The notes beneath the pieces are model-generated. The model searched no databases, was not told the DNA's origin, and was given only the letters and a program-made list of their open reading frames with translations. Both the position numbers and the translations under genes were made by a program. From positions 11,594,001 through 11,658,000 of the forward strand of contig OZ059898.1 of assembly GCA_964057225.1 (NCBI GenBank): 64,000 nucleotides of DNA, in the 5' to 3' direction. Source of the DNA: Auanema rhodensis. Taxonomy: Eukaryota; Nematoda; Chromadorea; Rhabditida; Rhabditidae. The stretch's first letter is position 1. Each line of letters begins with the position of its first letter. Positions 1-11,092 of this stretch are shown here, piece after piece.

Positions 1-1719
1 GAGTTCTATTTCAAATATTTCACTTCTTTTTCATTTTATTTTGAACGAATTACTACGATTCGATTAATTAGAAAAACAAAGATTTGTTAATTATATATTT
101 TATTTTTAAAGTTAACTGAATATTTTCTAATAAATATGATAGGAGATACAGTTTTTGTATTTTATTTATTTATTTCTAACATTTTAAATATTTAGTTGAT
201 CCAGAAAGAAGCTGACGTATTGAGTTGACGTATGACGCTTGTAAAATAATTTTTTTGGCAACATTTATCACAATCGGTTGCATTTGTACTGTAAAAATTA
301 TAGAAAACTATATAATTATAAAAAATAAAAAAATATATTAATAATTATAAATTAATTAATTAACTAATTGAACCTTTAGAACGAAAACAAAAAAATAAAA
401 TTAAAAAAATTTAATTTTAGATATTTTGCAAGTTCATATAGTATATATTTAATCAAAATATATGTTTTTATAATAAAAACTTATTTTAATAATATTTTTA
501 AATTTATAAGGAAATATAGTATTATTTGAATAATTCATCTTAATATAACAAAATTTGAGATTAGCAACATGTTAATTCATTAGAAATAATTTTAAATGAT
601 TCTAAGCACAAAGCTCGATAGCTTCAATAACAAGTGATCATCAACATCTGAATCTTCCTGAATATCTATGAAGAGAACAGTGTCGACGTACAACCAAGTT
701 CTCCCAATTTAAAAGAAATATAGATAAAATTGAAATTTTTTCTAAATTTGTTTTCGTTTTTCAGCACTCAAAATAAGTTTTTTTTTCTAAATTTTTGTAG
801 TTTGTCTGAAAGGGTTTAAAGATTTCTAAAGGTTGTCCGAGGATTTTTGCACAAGACTGTATGTATTTATTTATTTTTAATATAAAAGATTATGAGAGAA
901 TCTATGAGATATTATCTTAAACTATGTATTGCTGTACTTATTCCGTAAATCTAAATATTGAATTTAAATTCATAATATAAACTAATTTTTTTAAAGTAAA
1001 ATTAGTTAAACTCATGTATTTCTCGTAACTGCTTTAAACAATTCTTGGAACATTTAAAAAATTGCTGGACAGAACTTGAGCTTACTGAAGTTTTTTTTTT
1101 CAAAATAATTGAAAACAATGATAGTTTTTTCTTCAAGAAAATGAAAAAGTCTTCTGAAAAGAAGAGTTTTTTTGATGTTTTTTTTTCACAATACCGTATG
1201 TCTGTACCTATTTTCATTATAAGTTTTATGATAATAAGTTGAATGTAAGTTTAAATATGGTAATTGATTTGTTAAAAATAAAAAACAAATCAAAGGTTTA
1301 TACATCAGATAATAGAAATATTCTATTTTTACAAAAATATTTACTGTTTTCACATTAAGATAAATTATTTCATAGGATAATACATAAAGATTTATGGTAC
1401 TTTTGAGGAAGTTCTAACATACGATTACAAATTAGTAACCATGATACCAGATTATTGACTATGTATCTGAACAACTTATGTTGTTAAGTTGTTCTAATTA
1501 AGTTTTATAATACAAATGTTTGATAGATTTGATATTAAATGATAAATATTAATCAAATTATCCTTTTTTTTGAGCAGTTTTTTTACAGAAATAATAGATG
1601 AACACATTGTAATTATAAATTTAAAAAAATATATATATATTTAATTATATTAAATAAATTTTATAATAAAAATAATTATAATAATAAATACAACTTGTGA
1701 TTATTAACTTTTATTCTTG
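1..1719. other. AT-rich intergenic region with a decayed MITE
   Basis: No gene is supported here. Small open frames on both strands around 1000-1240 are A/T-homopolymer translations that mirror each other. The only structure seen is the decayed inverted copy of the 11.7-kb MITE described separately. The region ends at the stop codon of the first Srt gene. Confidence 0.7.
375..859 (-). mobile_element. Decayed copy of the Tc1/mariner-type MITE (inverted)
   Basis: Several blocks match, as reverse complement and in order, blocks of the intact MITE at 11728-12258: about 421-465 (AAGTTCATATAG.. followed by a T/A stretch), about 610-715 (CAACATCTGAATCTTCCTGA and ACCAAGTTCTC) and about 750-859 (GTAGTTTGTCTGAAAGGGTTT, then GTCCGA and a terminal GACTGTA). 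The right end at 859 is followed by TA. The left terminus is not recognisable, so this copy is truncated or strongly diverged. Confidence 0.65.
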
Positions 1720-3468
1720 TTAAGTCTTAATTCTTGAACTGCTTCGTGGTACAACACTATTTGAAAATTGAAAGTTTTTAAATTTATTTTTAATATAAAA
1801 TATGTGTTGTTCAACTCCTTTGTAAATTGTTTTATTTAATAAAATATAAACAATCGATGGTACTCCTGAAAATAATGTGTTAACTTGAGAAATCAAAGAG
1901 AGTAAAAGCATTTGAAATGTTACGACAGGCTGACCAGGTCCTACAACTTGCCGGATAACCGAACGAATGTGAGTTTTTTTGTGAGAATAATTGAAAATTT
2001 AAATGAAATTTCAAAAAAACGAAAGAATATCTCGGTTTTCTGAGGTGCTACTCGTACACCCCCCCCCCTCTACCCAACCTACTATCGGTTTTCCAAATCA
2101 GACGTTGGTCACCCTGCCATCTCTGATATGAATAGTATATGATGTCAACTACCTAAACCAATTTGATATATAGCCATTAAGATAATAACACATGATGTTG
2201 GTATTGGAATATAAAGAAAAACAAAATAGGCTGTGGTTACAATCACATTCAGTCCAGAAATGATCGTAGCTTGTCGAAAAACCTAAAGTATTAACTTGTT
2301 GTTTGAACTTCATCTACACAAATGAAACTTGAACCTTTTTCTGAATGTGTTTTAATGGCTTTTTGATTTCTTTCATTGCATCAAATTGCTTTAGCAAGCT
2401 AAAGCAGAAGAACGAGTACATGGCACAAGTTATAATAATTAATAAACTATTATTTATGATTATAGCATTTGAAACATACTGCAAAATATGATATTTTTAA
2501 TTATATTTTTAATATAAAATTATACTAAATAAGATTTATTTTTATAAATAAATGGATCGATTGATGTTATTCCATATATATTATGAAATGTTGGAATTTT
2601 ATCAAAGATACCAAAGTAAAGACCATAACAATAGCAGAATATAATGATCATGTATATTTTGGTTTCAGAAAATAATCTTTCTCTTATCTTATATCTATAA
2701 TTTATTATTTTTTATTATGAAATATAGCTTAAATTACTTCATAGAAGTGAATTCCATGATACGATTGAATGAGAGTAAAAGTGAGAGCATACAGCTTACT
2801 GGCCAAAATACTGAAAATTTCAAGTTGCAAGTAGTTCAAGTTCGACATCAAGTTCAAAAAAAAGCTAAAGCTTTCAAATTACTGACAGATATGAAGAAAT
2901 CCTAAGAAATAGATAGCATCAGGATAGTCACAAAATGATATTCCTTCATAAAATAAATAAGCTGAAATACATTTAAATATTTGAAAAAGTAAATTTTATT
3001 AATAAATATATACTATATGTATATATTTATATATAAATACCTGTAATAATATTATTAAGAAATATTGTAATCATATCATTTATTCCCATAAAAAACATCA
3101 CCTTATAACATGCATATTTATAATGACGTTTCTTCCACATAACTGATAAACATAATATATATAATATCTAATAAACAACAATAAACAATAATAATAAACA
3201 ATAAATAATAATTTATATTTATATTTATAACCATTACCTCACATACTATACCATATGTTGATGTGATTATACCCCAGATTGGACGCTTTATTGAATGACT
3301 GATTTGAATATCTTCCTCACTCATTGCACTGCAACTTTTCATTTTTTATTTAAAATTTTGGCACATCGGTTGCATCATTTTAGAATTTCTTTTTTAAAAA
3401 GATTCAGCTTACCTGCAGTTATATAAAGGATTATCAGTTATAGTTGAAAAATATAAATATTGATTCAT
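1720..3468 (-). CDS. Srt-family chemoreceptor (7TM GPCR), copy 1
   Basis: Nematode serpentine receptor class T, a putative chemosensory GPCR of ciliated neurons. Eight or nine exons join without a stop. Exon 1 (3413-3468, 56 nt) starts MNQYLYF and ends PLYNC. Exon 2 carries SIKRPIWGI, exon 3 has ACYKVMFFMGINDM, then GISFCDYPDAIYFLG, then LLLSFNRIMEF, then YGLYFGIFDK..DPF, NNSLLIIITC, and a last exon GVPSIVYILLNKTI. These are the family landmarks in the right order: RP-x-WGI, CYK-x-MF, FC-x-x-P, the NR after TM3, DP, NN, and P-x-x-IY-x-x-N-x-TI. The last intron (about 1868-2127) is the longest and holds a dispersed repeat and a C10 run. Family call is strong; exact splice sites are inferred. 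Confidence 0.85.
1995..2072 (+). repeat. Dispersed repeat inside the last Srt-1 intron
   Basis: AATGAAATTTCAAAAAA followed by a short variable part and ATCTCGGTTTTCTGAGG recurs, reverse-complemented, at about 6135-6220 as CCAGAAAACCGATATATCC..TTTTTTGAAATTTCATT. The match is roughly 60-80 bp with some mismatches. A ten-C run follows at 2059-2068. Identity unknown; possibly another non-autonomous transposon fragment. Confidence 0.5.
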
Positions 3469-4160
3469 AATTATATTAAATAACTGAATAAATAATAAAA
3501 GATTTTAAAACTCTCCAATAAAACACTAAATGTGGTATACAGAAGATGATCTGGATATCGAATACAATTCTAAAACAAACCTATTGATATGTACTTTATT
3601 AAAATATATTAAATTGAATAAAATTTAAAAAAAAAGTAAAATTTTATAAAGTTAAAACATAAATTATATATTTATTTAGATTATCATCATAACAAATAAT
3701 GATAATTATAAGATAATCTATGGTAGTTAGATTAATTTAATCTCATGTGACTTGCGTACTAATAATGATACTTACGTTGTAACTGCAAAATGTTTCAATG
3801 AAACTTATAAATTAAAATGTTGAAAACTGTTTGTATATGCAGCTTATGATATCATATATATATCATATTTTTCTTATATATTGTTTTAAAATGAAATATA
3901 AATTTGAGGAAAAAGATATGAAAAGCCTTGGGGACTTCTTCTTTTGTATGAAGAATCCGAGACAATACTCAGATTTTCCATTATAAAGAGAGAAAATGAA
4001 AGAAGAAGCTTGTTCAGTGGCACTTGTTCAATAGCAAAAGTTTAAATGAATTGAACTTATATGATTTCTAACTTTGCATCATAGTCGATTTCGGATCCGT
4101 TGAACTAACACGAGGCTCTAGTTTCTGAATATAATTCAAAGAATATACATATATCAATAA
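3469..4160. other. Intergenic, nothing recognised
   Basis: AT-rich spacer between two minus-strand Srt genes. No coding, RNA or repeat signal was found. It should contain the upstream regulatory region of Srt copy 1 and the 3' end of Srt copy 2. Confidence 0.5.
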
Positions 4161-5502
4161 TCATTTGTTGCTTACCATATCAAATTTATTAAAAAGTTTT
4201 CGAATATCTCTCTTAACGCCTTGTTTAATAGTTTGATTAATAGAAATATATATAAAAGCTGGTAATCCTAAACAAAATATTATTTTAATCTTATGAATTT
4301 ATTCAAAAAGTCAAATAGACCAGTTGACAATTGATATGAAATCATTGTGATGAAGGCATTAAGCCGAATTACTGAATATTGGAGGTTTAAATATCCTAAA
4401 GCCATTGTCCAAGTTAGCATATTCAATGCTAAAGCTTGAGTAAAAATCTTAAAAATAATATAAATTTATTAAAATTTATAATTTTTCATATATAAAACTG
4501 AACCTGTTTCTGTATCCGAAATGTAGTAGAAGTTTCAATTTGTTTTATTACTGTACAAAAATATATAATTGAAAAGAATGATGCTACAAGTATAACACAT
4601 ATGTTGTTCAAAACCACAAATTGATCGTCATACTGTAATTTTTGATTTTAATTTTCACGAAAATATCATAATTTATAAACTAAATAGGATTTATTTTCAA
4701 AGATCATCGGATCTAGATGATAAAAACCGATTGTGTTTGAAAATAATGGAGCAGGACCGCACATGAAGAAGATGAAGCCGTAGGCTGCTCCGACTGCAAC
4801 ACATATATACGTCCGACTTCCATCAAAAAAAAATTGCTTCAAATCAATTCTGCAGAAAAAAAAAGAATATAATTTGAAGCAATTGGTTGAAAAGATTGAT
4901 TACTTGTGCTTGAAAACTTCAACAGCACGGTTAAATGCAAGCAAGAGCCCTAAGTAACAGCCTGTACACCAACAATCTGGAAAGTAAGCTGAATAAGTTT
5001 TAAAAGTTTTAATAAAAACAAACAATAATGAATACATCCTACAATATAAATTGTATTTGGAGCATCACAAAAGGAAATTCCAGCATAAAAGCAATATCCA
5101 AGTATGAAATCACTATTTATTGATGAAAGCATATCATTTAAACCAAGAAAAAACATAATTTTATAACAAGCAAGTTTAAAATTTGATTTCATTAAGATAA
5201 CTTTCATACAAAGTATGTATAAAGCCTGAAATAAGTTGTTTAATTAAAACTTTATGAGCTTAACTATGTGTAAAACCTGTGAAAATATACAATAAGCCAT
5301 TATAAACATTCCCCAATATGGACGTTGAATTGAATGACTAATTGCTCTCTTTTCTGCACTCAAAGCACTAAAAAATAAGTTTTAAGCTCTAAGCTCTAAG
5401 CTCTAAGCTCTAAATTTCAATATTTAAATTAAAAACATATTCTTACCTGCAATTATAATAAGGATGTTCATCAATAGAATTATAATAGAAGTATTGGTTC
5501 AT
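4161..5502 (-). CDS. Srt-family chemoreceptor (7TM GPCR), copy 2
   Basis: Serpentine receptor class T. The start codon is the complement of CAT at 5500-5502, giving MNQYFYYNSIDEHPYYNC in a 56-nt first exon. Later exons give SIQRPYWGM, LACYKIMFFLGLNDM, GISFCDAPNTIYIVGC, WCTGCYLGLLLAFNR, FFFDGSRTYICVAVGAAYGF, NTIGFYHLDPMIFENKS, LNNICVILVASF, IFTQALALNMLTW and GLPAFIYISINQTIKQGVK, ending FDMVSNK. All exons join in frame and no disabling change was seen. The part from just upstream of the start through the first bases of the exon after TM3 is almost identical to Srt copy 3, indicating recent duplication or gene conversion. Confidence 0.87.
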
Positions 5503-5510
5503 CGTGCTCA
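4962..5510 (-). repeat. 549-bp near-identical block, copy A (partner at 8066-8614)
   Basis: The block matches 8066-8614 at a constant offset of 3104 bp. By eye only two substitutions are seen: 5195 A versus 8299 G (synonymous Leu) and 5297 C versus 8401 T (Ala versus Thr). It covers exon 1 to the start of the exon after TM3, including introns and a small AGCTCTA tandem array. Sequence on both sides is clearly diverged. Confidence 0.9.
5386..5413. repeat. AGCTCTA heptamer tandem repeat in an Srt intron
   Basis: About four direct copies of the heptamer AGCTCTA lie in the first intron of Srt copy 2. The same array with the same copy number is in Srt copy 3 near 8490-8517, as expected from the recent block duplication. 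Confidence 0.8.
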
Positions 5511-7328
5511 TACACCCGAGGACAAATTGTTTCAAAAAGATTTCTGAATAAAAACTTTATGATTTTCCTATTATTTTATCGATATGTTAAGTCAAAATAT
5601 ATTTTTATCTGCATTTGCATATTCTCATTATAATTTATAAGATAAAGTCTTCAAAAATCATTTATGTTTTCATATAATCATATGGTTAATTAATGAAACT
5701 TTTAGTACAAGCACTGAGTGAATATATTATAGATAGATAGATAGATAGATAGAAGGTTGTTAGATAGATGTATATGATATACATACATATATGGAACATG
5801 GTTACTAGACTATGATCCGGTCCAGCTTTTTACCGGAGACGATTACCTGAACAATTCCAAGTGTGCTGCATCTGCCCAACACTATTTTTAGAAATTAACT
5901 TATTTGTTTGTTTATTTGATGTTGTTTCTCATCACAATTTTAATTAATGAGCAATTACTAATTGATAAATCGTTATAGGATTTGCGTCATTACCGTAATT
6001 ATCTTCTATTTGTGATAAGAGACAAGCTGATATTCCAGGCAATTAGAATGGAAATGGTTATTGAATAGGAATATCATATCAAGCTTTAGACAAAGCTTAA
6101 TCTAATGTGTAAAATGGAAAAAAGAACAGTACAGAATATACTGAAGGGTACTAGAAGAACCCCAGAAAACCGATATATCCTTTTGCTCTTTTTTGAAATT
6201 TCATTCCAAAGGTTGTACGTTTAGAGAAGTCTTTGATGGATATATCATAGATATGAAATTCAAAATATATAGAAAACATAAAAAAGCTTTCAAGTTTGAT
6301 ATAATAGAAAGTATATTGGAAACATCATATTAAGTTAAGAATATGGTTCATAATAGAGAATTGAGTAACACAGTTTGATGAAAAACTGGGAAAATACTTG
6401 AACAAGAACATGCAAAGGATGACAGAAGTTGATGATCTTAATGTCTGAACTTAAGCTTAATTTCATTATTTTTAATTCACTAAATATTATAAAAAAATGA
6501 TTTTTATTAATCAGTAATACTGATATCTAATTATTTAAAATATATATATTTTCTCTTAAAAATATCAGAATAATTATATTAAAATATAAAAAAATATATT
6601 ATTTATAAATTAAATAATAATAATAATATTATTTCATAACAATATCTTGCAAAAATGTTTAATTAATATAATTATAAATAATGAATAAAAATAGAATCAC
6701 ATAGTTAAGAAATATTATAAATTATCTAATATCTATTTATATAATTTCTTTCTTTTAAACTTTTCTTCTTCTTTTTTTGAATATAAATAAAGATTTATCG
6801 ATATATTATTATAAAATCTATTGTACTTTAATGATTCAGAAAAAAAATATATATAAGGTTTTCTTTTTCAAAAATATTTTGAAGTTTAATGATCATTTTT
6901 ACTAATTAAAATTTATTTTTCTATTAAATGTTTTAATTTAAAACAAAATATAATAATGTTATTTAATGAAAATATAAAACTTTAATATAAGAATATAAAT
7001 AATGTGAGTTCAATGAATACAATGAAGATTGATGTATCTATCAGATTTCTATACAATTAGTAGTATACATACAAGCTTGTGCTAACCGATAATCCACAAG
7101 AGTTAGCCTGCACATCTCCTTTATTAGTCATTTTTCAAACAAGATTATCGTCTAAACATCAAGAAATTATCAACATAACTTCATTATTTCAAATACTTTT
7201 TAGTATTCATGCTGCAGTTTTTTTTGACAAAGTATAAGCATTCTCGGAATAACTTACTGATGATGAGGTTCTTGGGATATTTTTTAGATACTAAAGCATT
7301 GGTTTTGAGCTTAATTATTATTATAAGT
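5503..7328. other. Intergenic, AT-rich, with GATA microsatellite and a repeat fragment
   Basis: No gene was found between Srt copies 2 and 3. Contents are a GATA-type tetranucleotide run near 5727-5752, a dispersed repeat fragment at about 6135-6220 matching 1995-2072 in inverted orientation, and very AT-rich sequence at 6470-7000. Confidence 0.6.
5727..5752. repeat. (ATAG)n microsatellite
   Basis: About six tandem ATAG units can be read directly. Confidence 0.9.
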
Positions 7329-8606
7329 TTATTCTACCTTGTTAAACATCCGCAGAGTATGATGAAGTTCGTCCTTTACACCTTCTTTAATGGTTTTGTT
7401 CAATGTCACAAAGATAAAAGCTGGTAAACCTGGAATTGCCTTCAGTATCATTATTCGTCTTCCTGTTCAGAATACCTATTGAGATTTCATATAAACACAT
7501 AAAGCCGAAAGGTTCATAGTCTATGACTAAATAATCAGACAATAAATAGAATAATGCAATACAACAAGTTATCATGTTCAAAACTACTGCTTGAGTGAAA
7601 ACCTGAAAATGATTTCGAATTTCAGAAGAAAAGCAAAAAATGAAAAACAAACTCGACGATGAGTGTCAAACGTTGAAATATTTTGATGATCAAGTATTAT
7701 TTTCATTGTTTTACAATAATAAAGCATAGAAAAGACGGTTGCTAACAGTAGGACACATGCGTTGTTGAAAACTAGTATACTATCGTGATACTAAAAGATT
7801 TTCAATTGTTTTAAATTCAAAAAGAGGTTATTTAGAACCAAATGCGCCATATTATCAAAGATCATAGGATCCTGAAGAAAACTGCCTAATGTATTGGAGA
7901 ACAGAGGTGTTTTTCCAAATAAGAAGAAAAAGATACCATACATACTTCCAAAGATGATACAGGCATACACCCTATTATCATCAAAGAAGTATTTTTTTAT
8001 ATCAAATTTACATTGAGTAATTTCTAAAACTCTGTTCAACGCTAGTAATAATCCAAGAAAGCAGCCTGTACACCAACAATCTGGAAAGTAAGCTGAATAA
8101 GTTTTAAAAGTTTTAATAAAAACAAACAATAATGAATACATCCTACAATATAAATTGTATTTGGAGCATCACAAAAGGAAATTCCAGCATAAAAGCAATA
8201 TCCAAGTATGAAATCACTATTTATTGATGAAAGCATATCATTTAAACCAAGAAAAAACATAATTTTATAACAAGCAAGTTTAAAATTTGATTTCATTAGG
8301 ATAACTTTCATACAAAGTATGTATAAAGCCTGAAATAAGTTGTTTAATTAAAACTTTATGAGCTTAACTATGTGTAAAACCTGTGAAAATATACAATAAG
8401 TCATTATAAACATTCCCCAATATGGACGTTGAATTGAATGACTAATTGCTCTCTTTTCTGCACTCAAAGCACTAAAAAATAAGTTTTAAGCTCTAAGCTC
8501 TAAGCTCTAAGCTCTAAATTTCAATATTTAAATTAAAAACATATTCTTACCTGCAATTATAATAAGGATGTTCATCAATAGAATTATAATAGAAGTATTG
8601 GTTCAT
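7329..8606 (-). CDS. Srt-family chemoreceptor (7TM GPCR), copy 3
   Basis: Serpentine receptor class T. Exon 1 is complement 8551-8606 (MNQYFYYNSIDEHPYYNC). Then come SIQRPYWGMFIMTYCIFSQ, LACYKIMFFLGLNDM, GISFCDAPNTIYIVGC, CWCTGCFLGLLLALNR, FFDDNRVYACIIFGSMYGI, FLQDPMIFDNMAHL, ILVFNNACVLLLATVF, VFTQAVVLNMITCCIALFY and GLPAFIFVTLNKTIKEGVK, with the stop at 7329-7331. The reading frame is intact through all exons by eye. It is head to head with the broken plus-strand Srt copy 4. Its 5' half is nearly identical to copy 2 while its 3' half is diverged, so the two genes have exchanged sequence. Confidence 0.87.
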
Positions 8607-8614
8607 CGTGCTCA
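8066..8614 (-). repeat. 549-bp near-identical block, copy B (partner at 4962-5510)
   Basis: Partner of the block at 4962-5510, same orientation, offset 3104 bp, with two substitutions noticed. It ends a few bases upstream of the start codon on one side and about 12 bases into the exon after TM3 on the other. Confidence 0.9.
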
Positions 8615-9418
8615 GTCACACAAGGACACAAGAAATAATTGTAAAATAAAGCTCAAAAAAGGGCAGAATTGATAATAGTTGCAGCTGGAAAGCTTGGAAC
8701 TGGTTTGGATCTCCATTAGCACCCGTGCTTTCAAAGAATAAAATTGTAAATAGTACGTTGATGGAAGAGATACGAATGTTCAAATTCTGATATTTCAAAC
8801 CTCACTCCGATAAAAAGATTTTAATAGAAATTTAATTAAAAGTATATTTATATAATAAAGTTTATAATTATACTATGAGCACCTGTATCAACTCTATATC
8901 TATAGCACTTCTTAGAAAACAATTTATATATTATAAATTAGTCTAATTATTTATTTTTATGTATATATTTCTATAAAAATATTTTTTATATTAATATTAT
9001 ATAACATATAGTTGATTTATAGTTAATATAAGTTCAATAAAAGTTCTAAATCTTACTTAAGTTTAATTGATTATACGTAATATGTGATCTTTGTTTACAT
9101 ATAGTATACATTAATATATTGAACTAAGCAACTATATCTAGGAGAACAACCTAAACTTCTAGACATCGAGACATATAAGATACATATCTTGTATTTTCAA
9201 CTCAAAATTTTGCAACTCAAAATTTTGCAACTCATACATTTCCAACTCAAGCTTTTGCAACTCAAGCTTTTCGAACTCAAGCATTTCCAACTCAAAATTT
9301 TGCAACTCAAACTTTTCGAACTCAAGCATTCCCAACTCAACATTTTGCAACTCAAGCTTTTCCAGTTCAAGCTTTTCCAACTCAAACTATTGCTTAAACT
9401 CTTAGTATTATTGCTATA
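8607..9418. other. Divergent intergenic region between Srt copies 3 and 4
   Basis: Shared upstream region of two head-to-head receptor genes. It is AT-rich up to about 9120 and then contains the 15-bp tandem array at 9198-9392. Open frames over the array exist in several frames on both strands only because the unit length is a multiple of three. Confidence 0.6.
9198..9392. repeat. 15-bp tandem array (CAACTCAAGCTTTTG-type units)
   Basis: About 13 imperfect units of 15 bp, consensus CAACTCAAGCTTTTG or CAACTCAAAATTTTG, many with an AAGCTT palindrome or AAAATTTT core. The array ends about 27 bp before the start codon of Srt copy 4. It is not a CRISPR array: there are no spacers. Confidence 0.9.
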
Positions 9419-11092
9419 ATGAATGAGATTTATTTATATGGATCACTTCAAAATAATCCCCTATATAATTGTAGGTAAATGTATTATTTTCGATTATTTA
9501 AATAATTTTTTTTATTCAACAGTTCTACTGATCTAAAAAATTATTCAAGCTATCCTATAAGACGACCATATTGGGGACTAATTGCTGCATTATATGGCAC
9601 TGCTGCTGAGGTATTCTAGCAAAAATATTAATTATATAAACTATATAAAGTTTTTAAATATTAAGTTTACATATATTTTATGTTTAATTGTTATGAAAAA
9701 TAAACATATTTATAAAAATGCTTGCTACAAAATTATGTTTTTACTTGGAATTATTGATATGATATCGTCGTTTATTAATAATTTTATCATAGGTTATAAT
9801 ACTCAGCATATTCTTATTAATTAATGAACTTAACTATTTTATAGCATACAGCCTGGCTTATGGACTCGAATTCTGTGATTATCCTACGTTCCTATTCACT
9901 GCTGGTTGTTTCCAAGTAGGTATGTAAGATTTTCAGCTTGAAGCTTAAAGAAAAAGCGGGCTAAGTTTTTAGATCATGTTATTAGTTCTGAGCATGAGCA
10001 GCACAAAGAACTTCAGTGATAACATTTAGAAAATACATGGAATAGGCAAATTATAAGAAATGTATGTAATTCAGGCTGTTGGGCATCCTCATGTTATCTA
10101 TGTCTTTTCTTGGCTCTAAATCGTGTTATGGATGTTGTCAGAGTTCGGTATATAGGAAGAGAAAGACAAGTTTTCAATCAAAAAATTACAGGAACGAAGT
10201 GATTGATTTCTTTTATGGACATCTGAAGATACATATATTTTCATTTTTTGGTATTATATATGGATTATTGTTTGTATTATTTACAAAACCAGTTATTTAT
10301 ATTAATTCTGTAGCTACAAGCTTATTTGATCCTCAAATCTTACATAATCAATCAGATTTAGTAAGAAATAATAATTTTTAATAATTAGAACGTCTTCATC
10401 TTGTTACAGTATCAGAATCCTCTACTCATGTGTAACAATATTGGAGTTGTTATAGCTACATGTACTCTTTATGGAGTATATTGTAATCTACTTTTAAAAT
10501 CATTTACAAAAGTATCAGAATCAACACAAACAATTATTCCAAAGTATCAGAAACAACTAAAGATGGTAATAGCCTTCATTAGCTTTTGAAGTATTTATAT
10601 TTCAATTCATTTTTCGGTTTTTATTCAATCAACAATTCTATGTGTTACTAATGCATTCTGTGCTTTTACATATGTAGCTTTTACTATTCTCTTTCCTACT
10701 CTAATATTTATCCCAAAAACGACTTTAGTTGTATATCAAGTCACTACAGGTTACATCTATCTCAATTTTAACACTTACAAGTCACATAGTCTCAAGCTTA
10801 TCTCATTCAAATAACATATCAACAATCATAATTTTTAAATTTCAATATTCTCTCTTCAGGATCACCAGCTTTCATTTACATCGGTCTGAATCCTACCATT
10901 CGAAATGGAGTTCAAGATATATTTCGCAAGATTTCAGATGGAGTATGTCATTTGTTCCCAAAGACAGAACATTATGAAATCAATTTGTTTCAGACCCTTA
11001 AGCTACATCATGTTGTAGGCAACATGTCATATTCACATCGCCAAGACGCAATAAGAGTATTGTCTGAAAACAGAATTGAAAAAAAATTTTAA
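9419..11092 (+). pseudogene. Broken Srt-family chemoreceptor, copy 4
   Basis: Exon 1 (9419-9474, 56 nt as in the other copies) reads MNEIYLYGSLQNNPLYNC. Exon 2 is 9523-9610 (IRRPYWGLIAALYG), exon 3 is 9666-9792 (NACYKIMFLLGIIDMISS) and exon 4 is 9845-9920 (GLEFCDYPTFLFTAGCFQ). Exon 5 starts at 10075 in the frame GCWASSCYLCLFLALNRVMD, but the homologous continuation FSFFGIIYGLLFVLF..LFDP lies in a different frame, so a frameshift is needed near 10175-10200. A further in-frame TGA follows VIAFISF near 10587, before QSTILCVTNAFCAF. The terminal exon (GSPAFIYIGLNPTIRNGVQD) is preserved to 11092. It could still be functional if short unusual introns remove both defects or if the sequence has errors. 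Confidence 0.75.

Noticed and set aside
1002-1242. Overlapping open frames on both strands
   Set aside because: Poly-T/poly-A translations (runs of F, K and S) with no family resemblance or splice context.
2717-2905. Plus-strand 62-residue open frame
   Set aside because: It overlaps exons and introns of Srt copy 1 on the other strand, whose family motifs are unambiguous.
9198-9392. CRISPR-like regular repeat array
   Set aside because: Units are contiguous with no spacers and the genome is eukaryotic.
9159-9419. Three long open frames of E/L/F/Q-rich repeats
   Set aside because: They arise because the tandem unit is 15 bp, a multiple of three; frames exist on both strands at once and no start or splice context supports coding.
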